From contig OZ244777.1 of NCBI GenBank assembly GCA_965219495.1, positions 62,001 to 126,000 of the forward strand: a stretch of 64,000 nt of DNA, read 5' to 3'. This DNA comes from CAZPXZ01 sp965219495 (lineage in GTDB: Bacteria; Pseudomonadota; Alphaproteobacteria; Rhodobacterales; CAZPXZ01). Positions 37,631 through 45,342 of the stretch are shown piece by piece (within the stretch, counting starts at the first letter, position 1; every line of letters starts with the position of its first letter). The notes below the pieces were generated by a model. That model did no database searches and was not told the DNA's origin. It saw only the letters and a list, made by a program, of their open reading frames with translations. The translations under genes were made by a program, and so were the position numbers.

Positions 37631-37879
37631 GGGAAAAGGTCGGACAGACTGGGATCGGCTCCGCAAGGAACGCGAACAGGGCTTGGAACCAAGTGCGGAG
37701 CCCGACGAAGGTGAATTCGACTGGTCGAAAGCCAAGGTCGGAATGCCGCCGTCGAAGACAGCCATTTTCGCGTGGACAAGGATGTTCTTGAGTTCTTCAA
37801 GTCTCAGGGACGTGGCTGCCAGACGCGAATCAATGCGGTTCTCCGCAGCTGTAGGGAAGCGCAAATGGCAAAATCCTGA
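37578..37879 (+). pseudogene. brnA: BrnA-family antitoxin, frameshifted
   Basis: The first 60 codons (ISRMSLEQAIRRKGKG, then RTDWDRLRKERE and DEGEFDWSKAKVGMP) match BrnA. At the T4 tract 37765-37768 the frame breaks; one extra T would restore FRVDKDVLEFFKSQGRGCQT, then RINAVLRSCREAQ, the ribbon-helix-helix DNA- and toxin-binding part, ending at 37877-37879. Unrepaired, translation runs on to 37979 with an unrelated tail. So the antitoxin appears disabled while the toxin looks intact, unless slippage at the T-tract repairs it. Confidence 0.82.
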
Positions 37880-38009
37880 TACCGAACGCACGGTTACAGT
37901 GAAGTGCTCCGCTTCCAGAAAGAGTGTGGTGACTTGGATCAACTCCGACAATCTGCACCGGACCTGCCCGTCGCTCTAGAGAGCCGGGCGGGACATGCTT
38001 CGGGATCAG

Positions 38010-38032
38010 GGGGATTATATCGGATAGTGCCC
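38010..38032 (+). repeat. Left terminal inverted repeat of the IS1595 element
   Basis: 23 bases identical to the reverse complement of 39338-39360, preceded by the 8-bp target copy GGGATCAG at 38002-38009. Confidence 0.93.
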
Positions 38033-38042
38033 ACAGCACCCG

Positions 38043-38258
38043 TCACCGGCTCCGGGGCGGGCGTGGCGTACGCACCATCGCCACCGGGGCCGTGAGCATC
38101 CGAGCCAGATCGTCCGCCGTCTTCCCCTCCAGGTGGCTCACGTCGATTTCCTTCTTCATATCTGCCTTGGACGGCTGGTAGGACGACTTCACAACCTCCA
38201 CACGGCGCGGCGGCCTCTTGCGTCGTTCAGTCACATCAGCCTCCCATGCAGCCAGCAA
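38043..38258 (-). CDS. Small passenger protein inside the IS1595 element
   Basis: 71 codons from the ATG at 38258; a GTG at 38231 (starting VTERRKRPPRRVEVVK) is the likelier start. The middle is highly charged (SSYQPSKADMKKEIDVSHLE) and the tail has TADDLARML. It is downstream of the transposase on the same strand. Short proteins with this look accompany IS1595-type elements in Alphaproteobacteria as I recall; no function is known. Confidence 0.6.
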   Translation of the reverse strand: MLAAWEADVTERRKRPPRRVEVVKSSYQPSKADMKKEIDVSHLEGKTADDLARMLTAPVAMVRTPRPPRSR

Positions 38259-38294
38259 AGGCCGAGATGATGCCGCTCTTTGTTGGGCGCCGAT

Positions 38295-39275
38295 TCATGC
38301 CCGCGCTCCTGAATCAAGGCCGTTGTCGGCGATGAGTTGTGTGTACTTCAGGCGCTTGCCGTCCATTCCGAGGACGATCGCGCCCATGATGTCGAGGGTG
38401 TCCATGTCTCGCACACTGTGCTTGCCCGCAAACTCCCTCACGTACCGGTCGAGATGCTTTTCGCTCATCTTGTGGAAGGTCCCCTGATAAGCGCGCTTGA
38501 GCATCGACCAGAAGCTCTCCATGCCGTTGGTATGCACGTCGCCACGAACATACTCCTGAGCGCTGTGGTTGACGGCCTTGTGTGGATTCGGAAGGGTTTC
38601 GCAGACCAACGCATCGTCAGTGTAGACCGTGGCGTCCAGGGCCGTGTGATCGGCGACGAAGCCGTGGATGGTGGCCTTGTTAGTGGACTCGACTGCTCGG
38701 GCTCGTACTTGGTTTGTGGTCCGGTCTTTCGCACCAACGACGGCGGTCTTGCCCACGGCCCCGCGGCCGGTGAGCTCTTCGCGCTTCGACTTCGGCATGT
38801 TCTTGCGCTTGCCGCCCATGTAGGTTTCATCCACCTCGACCGGGCCAGCGAACAACCCGCTTTCACTCTCAAACGCCTTGCGCAGCCGGTGTGCCAGGTG
38901 CCAAGCGGTCTTCTGTGTCACCCCGAGATCCCGATGCAACTTCATGGACGAAACCGACTTCAGGCTCGTCATGAAGAGATAGACCGCGAGCGCCCATTTC
39001 TGATAGGGGATGTTCGACGCTTCCATGACGGTTCCGGTCCGGACACTGAATCGTTTGCGGCATTCCTTCTCACGGCACCGATAGGGCATGGTCTTGTGCT
39101 TTGCACCACTGAGAACGTTGACGGAGCCACAAAACGGGCAAGCCGGGCCGGTCGGCCAGCGGACCTTAACGAACCACGCTTCGGCCGCCGCATTGTCCGC
39201 GAACATCCGCATCGCCTCGATAAGGGTCATACCTTGGCGGTAGTGCTTGCCAGGTGCCTTGTGGGCCATCTCCAC
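38295..39275 (-). CDS. IS1595-family transposase
   Basis: 326 residues. The N-terminal zinc ribbon is visible as CPFCGSVN and CREKECRKRF, followed by the ISXO2-like DDE/N catalytic region: VDETYMGGKRK, an ATVYTDDALV segment and HTNGMESFWSMLKR. All expected acidic positions appear to be present and the frame is uninterrupted, so the enzyme may be active. ATGs at 39275 and 39269 both fit. Confidence 0.93.
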   Translation of the reverse strand: MEMAHKAPGKHYRQGMTLIEAMRMFADNAAAEAWFVKVRWPTGPACPFCGSVNVLSGAKHKTMPYRCREKECRKRFSVRTGTVMEASNIPYQKWALAVYLFMTSLKSVSSMKLHRDLGVTQKTAWHLAHRLRKAFESESGLFAGPVEVDETYMGGKRKNMPKSKREELTGRGAVGKTAVVGAKDRTTNQVRARAVESTNKATIHGFVADHTALDATVYTDDALVCETLPNPHKAVNHSAQEYVRGDVHTNGMESFWSMLKRAYQGTFHKMSEKHLDRYVREFAGKHSVRDMDTLDIMGAIVLGMDGKRLKYTQLIADNGLDSGARA

Positions 39276-39337
39276 TTCCTAATCCGTTGACTTGGACCGA
39301 TTTTAATAAATGGTGCCTGAATCATCAACCCCTATAC

Positions 39338-39360
39338 GGGCACTATCCGATATAATCCCC
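39338..39360 (-). repeat. Right terminal inverted repeat of the IS1595 element
   Basis: Perfect reverse complement of the left repeat; followed at once by the second GGGATCAG target copy (39361-39368). Confidence 0.93.
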
Positions 39361-39845
39361 GGGATCAGCGCCGACGAAGCATCCGCCGCGCCGCCTGATC
39401 GCGGCTGCCCGAGCCAAAACCCCCGGATTGCGCCTCGGCCTTGGCTGGAGGCCGTCCCCACGGTGAAAGCCTGCCCGCATCCTCGAATTTCGCGCGGAAC
39501 TGGCCCCCAAAGCGGTCAATCGCGGCGCGGGCGGCCGAATTACGAGCCGGACATCTTAGCCGGAAAAGCCGCGCCGGGTTCAAGACCCGGATTCTTGGCC
39601 CAGACACGAAATGACGCTCGTCGTCTACTGCCGGCGCGGAAGTCAGGAAGATTCTCGACAACCGGCGGGTTCTCCCCTGGAGTTTCGAATCATTCGAACG
39701 GAACGGAGGTTATTTGCTTCACAGCGATTTTTCGCGATTCCGGCATAGGCTGTTGGCATCGACATATTTCGAGGTCTATATTCCATGCCAAGTAACCGCG
39801 GCAGGCGAAAGTTACGTCGTGCCCGTATTTCAGTATTGGGAGGAA
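39361..39845. other. Stretch between the IS1595 element and the peptide-binding protein gene
   Basis: About 480 bases without a recognisable gene. A frame runs in from the element but has no family-like content. Immediately before 39846 an AGGAA ribosome site (about 39841-39845) serves the next gene; the promoter should lie in this stretch. Confidence 0.45.
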
Positions 39846-41444
39846 ATGATGAATCGAATGATTCCGGTAACGTTGGCCACACTCGTCCTTCTCGGGGGCT
39901 TGGCCGCGCCAACAATGGCGCAGGAGCGCGTAGTGCGTGTGAATGATGCCCCGATTGGAGAACTGGACCCCCACAAAGGCACCGACTACGCCGACTCGAT
40001 GCTCATGTTCAATGTCTATGATTTCTTGGTAAGGCCTTCCGCAGGAGGTCAAATGGTCGCCGACCTCGCCGAATCTTGGACCGTATCAGATGACGGGCTG
40101 ACGCACACCTTCAATTTGCGCGCTGACGCCGTGTTCCATGACGGTTCACCGGTAGAGGCGGAAGATGTTGTCTATTCGGCGAACCGCATGTCGACAATGA
40201 AGCGCGGTTTCTCATACTTGTTGGCCGACTGGGAATCCGTTTCTGCGACGGGGCCAAAGACCGTTGTCTTCAAGCTCAGGGAGCCCGACGCGCCATTCCT
40301 CACTTCGCTCTCGCGCCTCGCTGTCGTCAATTCCGCAATCGTTTCTGCCAACTATCTCGACGGCGACTTTGGCGAGCAAGGCGATTACGGCGATCAGTTC
40401 CTGTCGGCGAACACCGCTGCCTCCGGTTCCTACACAGTAGAGAGCCACAACCCTCAGGAGCTTTCGGTCCTGCGAAAGAACCCGGATCACTATGCCGGGT
40501 TTGCGGAGAATGCACCGGATGTTGTTCGCTTGTCCTACGCTCTCGAACCCACCACCTTGCGCGCGCTCATGCCTCGAGGGGAGCACGATGTCACGCGCAT
40601 GCAGTTGCCGGTGGAAATCCTGCAGGCGCTGAATCGCGACCCGAACATTTCGCTCGCTCGAGACCTTGGTGGCGCGGCGTTCTATATCAAGCTCAATATG
40701 CAACGGCCACCCACCGACGACGTTCATTTCCGCCGCGCAATCGCTCTCGCCTTTGACTACGACACCATGCAGACATTGCTTGAGGTTACCGAGGACGTGA
40801 GTGCCGGCGCGCCGGTCAATGGCCCGGTTCCCCGTGGTCTGGTTGGATTTGACGAGAACAACCCGTATCCGAATCGGGATATTGAGGCCGCGAAGGCGGC
40901 ATTGGCCATGTCGAAGTATGGGCCAAACGATCACCCGTTTGTTATCCAGTGGGTTGCCGAGGTTCCGACGTACGGTGATATCGCCTTGATATTCCAGCAA
41001 AGCATGGCGGACATTGGCATCGACGTGGAAGTTGTGCGGTCGCCTTGGGCGCTTGTGCTGGAGAAGGCGGCGAAAGCGGAGACAACCCCGCATGCCAATA
41101 CCGTCAAGGTAGGTTCGAACACACCGGATCCCGATTCGTTGCTATCCTCGATGTATCATTCGAGCAATGCCGGGAGCTGGCAGTCGATGGACTGGATGTT
41201 GGATCCCGAAATTGATGCGGCGCTGGAACAAGGCCGAAAAATCCTCGATCCCGCCAAACGCGCGGCATTTTACGAGGATCTGGTACGCGAGATCATCGAC
41301 TTGCAGCCTTCGATCTTTGCCTACGAAACCCTCACGGTCGTCGCCAAGCGCGACAACGTCGTCGCGCCCTCGTTGGAAGATCCGAACATGGCGATCGTTT
41401 CGACGGGCATGAACTACCTGTTCCGCACATTCTCGGTCAATTGA
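39846..41444 (+). CDS. Peptide/opine-type ABC transporter substrate-binding protein (SBP family 5)
   Basis: 532 residues from the ATGATG at 39846. The signal peptide MNRMIPVTLATLVLLGGLAA is cleaved near TMAQ. The mature protein has the SBP_bac_5 pattern: IGELDPHKGTDYADSM, then LAESWTVSDDGLTHTF, FHDGSPVEAEDV and SDPDSLLSSMY-like NTPDPDSLLSSMYHS. It is transcribed toward the four membrane and ATPase genes on the opposite strand and meets them at a strong hairpin. The ligand is unknown; the neighbouring amidases suggest an amide or peptide-like compound. Confidence 0.92.
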   Translation: MMNRMIPVTLATLVLLGGLAAPTMAQERVVRVNDAPIGELDPHKGTDYADSMLMFNVYDFLVRPSAGGQMVADLAESWTVSDDGLTHTFNLRADAVFHDGSPVEAEDVVYSANRMSTMKRGFSYLLADWESVSATGPKTVVFKLREPDAPFLTSLSRLAVVNSAIVSANYLDGDFGEQGDYGDQFLSANTAASGSYTVESHNPQELSVLRKNPDHYAGFAENAPDVVRLSYALEPTTLRALMPRGEHDVTRMQLPVEILQALNRDPNISLARDLGGAAFYIKLNMQRPPTDDVHFRRAIALAFDYDTMQTLLEVTEDVSAGAPVNGPVPRGLVGFDENNPYPNRDIEAAKAALAMSKYGPNDHPFVIQWVAEVPTYGDIALIFQQSMADIGIDVEVVRSPWALVLEKAAKAETTPHANTVKVGSNTPDPDSLLSSMYHSSNAGSWQSMDWMLDPEIDAALEQGRKILDPAKRAAFYEDLVREIIDLQPSIFAYETLTVVAKRDNVVAPSLEDPNMAIVSTGMNYLFRTFSVN

Positions 41445-41472
41445 GCATCTCGCGGAACTGAATTGCCGTAGA

Positions 41473-41505
41473 TCCGGCCCCCGGGAATACCGTCCGGGGG
41501 CCGGA
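41473..41505. terminator. Strong bidirectional hairpin
   Basis: TCCGGCCCCCGG and CCGGGGGCCGGA form a perfect 12-bp GC stem with a 9-base loop, between the convergent binding-protein and ATPase genes. No long T-run follows, but position and strength favour termination in both directions. Confidence 0.6.
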
Positions 41506-41509
41506 ATAC

Positions 41510-42463
41510 CTACGAATCTTGGGCAGGGTGATGGCAGGCGAACGCATGGCGTGCATCGCCAAGCATTGCCGGTACGGTTGTTGGGCATTCATCGACCGCG
41601 AAGGGACAGCGAGGAGCGAACCTGCAGCCTTCGGTTGACGGGCCTCTATCGTCAAGGGCCGAATGCACCCAAGGCCAATCGGGTTTTAGCTCGGCGTCTT
41701 CCTTCGAAATTACGGGTATCGCCGACAAGAGCATCGTCGTATAGCGATGTTTCGGGCGGGAAAACACCGTTTCCGTCTCGCCTTGCTCCACTATTCGCCC
41801 GCGGTAGAGAACCACAACGGCGTCTGCGATGTTGCGGACCACGCTGAGGTCGTGGGTGATAAACATGAAAGTAAGCTGCAGTTTGCGTTGCAGGTCGAGT
41901 AGGAGCGCAATGATCTTGGCCTGGACCGACACGTCGAGAGCGGAAGTCGGTTCATCCAGTACAAGGATCCGAGGTTCGGCCGCCAGAGCGCGCGCCAACG
42001 CAACGCGTTGCCGCTGACCCCCGGACAGCGTTGCCGGATACCGGTCCATGAACTCGGGTCCGAGTTCCACCATGTGAAGCAGTTCGGTCACCCGTGCCCG
42101 CCGAGACCGGCTCGTTCCAAATTGGTGGACGATCAGCGGAAGTTCGACGGCGTGCCGAACGGGTCGTCGAAGGTTCAAGGCGGAGTAGGGGTTTTGCTGA
42201 ACCACTTGGATGGCCTGGCGTAGAGGTTTCGGCCTGCGCTTCTGCAATTCCTGATCGCGCAGCCAGATGCGGCCCGAAGTGGGTTCCTCAAGTCCCAGGA
42301 TCAGGTTCCCGAGCGTTGTCTTTCCCGACCCGGATTCGCCAACAACCGCCACCGTCTTGCCTTCCGGCAGTTCGAAGTCTACGCCACCCAATGCCTCCAC
42401 AATGCGACCTGCCACTGCATAGCGCTTGCAGAGCGCCTCGGTCCGAATGAGGCTGCCGCTCAC
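41510..42463 (-). CDS. Oligopeptide-type ABC transporter ATPase (DppF-like)
   Basis: 317 residues from a GTG at 42463 that overlaps the preceding gene's stop (GTGA). Walker A GESGSGKTTLGNLIL, signature TLSGGQRQRVALARALA and Walker B ILVLDEPTSALDVSVQ are intact. The C-terminal oligo_HPY cysteine-rich tail CRFAPRCPFAVDECP is typical of Opp/Dpp ATPases and binds an Fe-S cluster in some. It is the last gene of a seven-gene minus-strand run that starts at 49323. Confidence 0.92.
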   Translation of the reverse strand: MSGSLIRTEALCKRYAVAGRIVEALGGVDFELPEGKTVAVVGESGSGKTTLGNLILGLEEPTSGRIWLRDQELQKRRPKPLRQAIQVVQQNPYSALNLRRPVRHAVELPLIVHQFGTSRSRRARVTELLHMVELGPEFMDRYPATLSGGQRQRVALARALAAEPRILVLDEPTSALDVSVQAKIIALLLDLQRKLQLTFMFITHDLSVVRNIADAVVVLYRGRIVEQGETETVFSRPKHRYTTMLLSAIPVISKEDAELKPDWPWVHSALDDRGPSTEGCRFAPRCPFAVDECPTTVPAMLGDARHAFACHHPAQDS

Positions 42464-43443
42464 GGCCGTTCTGCCACCGGTTGTGACGCATACTGCAACA
42501 CGCAACGCACTTGGTTGCCCGCAGCGGTATCCACCATTTCCACGGGCCGACTGCAGATCTCCTGCACATGAGGACATCGTGGCGCAAATCGGCAACCCGG
42601 CGGCGGCGCCACGTAATTCGGAATGTTGCCTTCGATGCCGACCGGCAGGACCTTCGCGGCAAGATTTGGTACCGCGCGCAGCAGCGCCCGGGTGTAAGGG
42701 TGCTTGGGGGACCGGAAGAGTTCCTCGGTTGTCGCCTCTTCCACGATGTTTCCTGCGTACATCACGTAGACGCGTTCGGCGAACTCCCGCACGACGCCCA
42801 GATTGTGCGTAATGAGTAACACCGCCGCGCCGTATTCGCGGGTTAGGTCGGTCATCAGGTGAAGCGTCTGCTGCTGGACGGTGACGTCCAACGCGGTTCC
42901 AGGCTCGTCGGCCACCACCAGGTCCGGGCGATTGATGAGCGCCATCGAGATCAGGATGCGTTGGTTGAGACCGCCGCTGAGTTGGAAGGGGAAAGAGCCC
43001 AGCACCCGGTCGGGGTCGTCCACGGCCACCTTGCGCAGCATTTTCCGGGAGAGGGCGAAAGCGTCCTTGCGTCCTTGCGCGCCTCCGCCTCTTCGGGCGA
43101 CGGTGGATAGTTGGTGGCCTACCGTGAACACGGGATTTAGAGCCGCCTCGGGATCCTGGAAGATCATGGCGATGCGCCGTCCGCGGATCCGACGCCATTT
43201 GCGTTTCGAAAACGCGAGGAGTTCCTCCCCGTCGAATCGCACACTGCCGCGAATCGCGACATTTTGCTCCTGCAAGAGCCCCAAAATCACGCGCGCGGTT
43301 ACCGATTTGCCGCAACCGGACTCGCCAACGACGGCGACCTTTTCTCCGCGCCGCACCGAGAGGCTGACGCCTTCGATCACCCGTGACAGTCCCTCGAAGA
43401 CCGAGAAGTTTACAGACAAGTCCTTGATTTCGAGTAATGGCAT
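42460..43443 (-). CDS. Oligopeptide-type ABC transporter ATPase (DppD-like)
   Basis: 327 residues from the ATG at 43443 (MPLLEIKDLSVNF); the frame's upstream part is antisense-like and not ATPase. Walker A GESGCGKSVTARVIL, signature QLSGGLNQRILISMAL and Walker B DLVVADEPGTALDVTVQ. The signature has GGLNQR rather than the usual GGMRQR, and Walker B reads VADEPGTALD, a common Dpp variant. It ends with the CRFAPRCPHVQEIC cysteine tail. Confidence 0.92.
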   Translation of the reverse strand: MPLLEIKDLSVNFSVFEGLSRVIEGVSLSVRRGEKVAVVGESGCGKSVTARVILGLLQEQNVAIRGSVRFDGEELLAFSKRKWRRIRGRRIAMIFQDPEAALNPVFTVGHQLSTVARRGGGAQGRKDAFALSRKMLRKVAVDDPDRVLGSFPFQLSGGLNQRILISMALINRPDLVVADEPGTALDVTVQQQTLHLMTDLTREYGAAVLLITHNLGVVREFAERVYVMYAGNIVEEATTEELFRSPKHPYTRALLRAVPNLAAKVLPVGIEGNIPNYVAPPPGCRFAPRCPHVQEICSRPVEMVDTAAGNQVRCVLQYASQPVAERP

Positions 43444-43447
43444 TGCG

Positions 43448-44302
43448 CTATACCTCGACTCCGAACAAGTCGCGGAGACCGTCGCCAAGCAGGTTGAAGC
43501 CGAGCACAACGACCAGAATCGCCAGTCCGGAAAAGACCGAGGTCCACCACAGGTCAGGCAAGTACAGCGTACCCTCCGCAACCATGGTGCCGAGGTCGGG
43601 AGTGGGCGGTTGCGCGCCGAGGCCCAGAAAGCTCAATCCACTGCCGAGCAGGATCACGAACCCCATGTCAAGGGTCATCTTTGTGATGATCGTCCCGACA
43701 CAGTTCGGCAATATTTCGCCGACGATAATCCGTGCAGGTGATGCGCCGACTACTTGCGCCGCAGCGACATAGCCCTCGGTCTTGAGGGATCGGGCCAGAT
43801 TGTAGATGAGCCGCGTGTACCATGGCCACCAGCCGACGGCGACAGCCGCCATCGCCAGGGTGAGGGAGGGTTCGAACAGTCCCAGAATGGCCATTGCCAG
43901 CACCAGCGACGGTACGGCAAGGAAAATGTCGGTGACCCGCATGATTGCGAGTTCCCATATTCCGCCGAAATAGCCGGCGATCAGCCCCAGGCCGACCCCC
44001 AGCGGGACGGCGATCAGCAAGACCACAATGCCGAGCAAGAGCGAGATGCGGTAGCCGAAAATGATGCGGCTCAGCACATCGCGTCCCAGGTTGTCCGTTC
44101 CGAACCAATGAGTAAACGAAGGAACTTGGTTCCGGCCCAGAATATCGATGAACTTGTCGGCAGCCTCCGGATAGGGTGCAACCAGAGGGGCTGCAATCGT
44201 TGTCAATACCACGGCAGCGACGATAACAAGGCCGGCAACCGACAAGGGATTTCGCGCAAACTTGAACCACGCTCGCGAACGACGGCGGAATCTGATCGTC
44301 AT
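43448..44302 (-). CDS. Oligopeptide-type ABC transporter permease (DppC-like)
   Basis: 284 residues from the ATG at 44302. A basic N terminus (RFRRRSRAWFKFARNP) leads into the first membrane helix. The segment HWFGTDNLGRDVLSRIIFG is diagnostic for the DppC branch, and the ATPase-contacting loop is seen as AAQVVGASPARIIVGEILPN. Its start overlaps the dppB-like stop by 4 bases. Confidence 0.92.
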   Translation of the reverse strand: MTIRFRRRSRAWFKFARNPLSVAGLVIVAAVVLTTIAAPLVAPYPEAADKFIDILGRNQVPSFTHWFGTDNLGRDVLSRIIFGYRISLLLGIVVLLIAVPLGVGLGLIAGYFGGIWELAIMRVTDIFLAVPSLVLAMAILGLFEPSLTLAMAAVAVGWWPWYTRLIYNLARSLKTEGYVAAAQVVGASPARIIVGEILPNCVGTIITKMTLDMGFVILLGSGLSFLGLGAQPPTPDLGTMVAEGTLYLPDLWWTSVFSGLAILVVVLGFNLLGDGLRDLFGVEV

Positions 44303-45321
44303 AGCTGTCCCAGTTTCCGAATTCGCGGGTTGACATAGGCGACGAGGAGGTCGACGAGCGTATTGACCAGCACAAAAAAGATGGCGAGAACCAGCACCGT
44401 CGCCACGATGCCATTGAGATCCTTGTGCAGGATGGTTTGTACCCCATACCGGGCCATTCCCGGCCATGCGAAGATCGATTCCACCAGGAACGCATTCCCG
44501 AGGAGCGCAGCAAACTCAAGCCCGATGATGGTGAGTGTCGGAATGGCGGCAGGTCGGAGTGCGAAGACGGTCGCGATCTCCCAATTCGTGTAGGAAAAGG
44601 CGCGTGCGAGTTCGATGTACTGGCTTTCGTACACGTCCACCATGTTGGTTCGGGTGAGGCGTGCGGTCTGTCCCATGGCCGGCAGCGACAGCGCGAGGCC
44701 CGGCAACGCAATGTGATGCAACGCGTCCCACATGGTTTTCCATTCGCCTGCGAGTGCGGCGTCAAGGATGTACAGGCCGGTAACGGCCGGCGGCGCAGCA
44801 AGGCCCTCCGTCAGTCGTGCGGAAATCGGAAACAGCCCGAGCGCGAAAGCAAACACCAGCATCAGCAGGATCGCCCATACGAAGGTGGGCGACACCACGC
44901 TCAGAACAGCAATCAGCCTGAGGCCGTTGTCCGCGGCGGAATTCCGATAATGGGCGGCGAGTATCCCGAGCAGTAGCCCGAATACGGTGATGAATGTGAT
45001 CGAAACCAGCACCAGTTCAAATGTGGCTGGAAATGCGACACGGATGTCTTCGGCTACCGGCCGATTGGTATAGAGCGAAATTCCGAAGTCATAATTGGCA
45101 GCATTCTTCAGGAACTCCCAATACTGCAAGGGGACCGGACGGTCGAGTCCGAGGCGGTCGCTCAGCGCCTGTACCTGGGCCGGGGTTGCAGTGGGACCGA
45201 GCGCGAGCCGCGCGGGGTCGCCGGGAATTACGCGTGCAAGCAGGAAAATGAGGACGGATACGCCGATCAGTACAATCACGCCGGAGAGAAGCCGGTAACC
45301 GAGAAAACGGAGCGTATGCAT
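44299..45321 (-). CDS. Oligopeptide-type ABC transporter permease (DppB-like)
   Basis: 340 residues. MHTLRFLGYRLLSGVIVLIG begins the first helix, and the periplasmic segment LARVIPGDPARLALGPTAT is a DppB trait. The cytosolic loop ELARAFSYTNWEIATVFALRP contacts the ATPases, and the last helix ends LVDLLVAYVNPRIR. It is 21 bases downstream of the first amidase, so transport and hydrolysis are very likely one operon. Confidence 0.92.
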   Translation of the reverse strand: MHTLRFLGYRLLSGVIVLIGVSVLIFLLARVIPGDPARLALGPTATPAQVQALSDRLGLDRPVPLQYWEFLKNAANYDFGISLYTNRPVAEDIRVAFPATFELVLVSITFITVFGLLLGILAAHYRNSAADNGLRLIAVLSVVSPTFVWAILLMLVFAFALGLFPISARLTEGLAAPPAVTGLYILDAALAGEWKTMWDALHHIALPGLALSLPAMGQTARLTRTNMVDVYESQYIELARAFSYTNWEIATVFALRPAAIPTLTIIGLEFAALLGNAFLVESIFAWPGMARYGVQTILHKDLNGIVATVLVLAIFFVLVNTLVDLLVAYVNPRIRKLGQL

Positions 45322-45342
45322 GGATCTTTCGCGGAAGTCGGC

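Larger units (their letters stand above)
38010..39360. mobile_element. IS1595-family insertion sequence, apparently complete
   Basis: 1351 bases bounded by perfect 23-bp inverted repeats (38010-38032 and 39338-39360, starting GGGGATTATATCGG) and flanked by an identical 8-bp direct repeat GGGATCAG (38002-38009 and 39361-39368), the size IS1595 elements generate. It carries a transposase on the minus strand and one small passenger gene. It sits 130 bases after the brnA remnant, inside what was a hairpin: ATGCTTCG and CGAAGCAT flank the insertion site once the element and one repeat are removed. Intact ends and target duplication imply a recent insertion. Confidence 0.93.

Noticed and set aside
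39361..39795. A coding frame running out of the IS1595 end
   Set aside because: It starts within the inverted repeat and has no family-like content.
41510..43315. A 601-residue fused ATPase
   Set aside because: The first 284 codons are the wrong frame of the DppD-like gene; the real gene starts at the GTG 42463 overlapping the previous stop.
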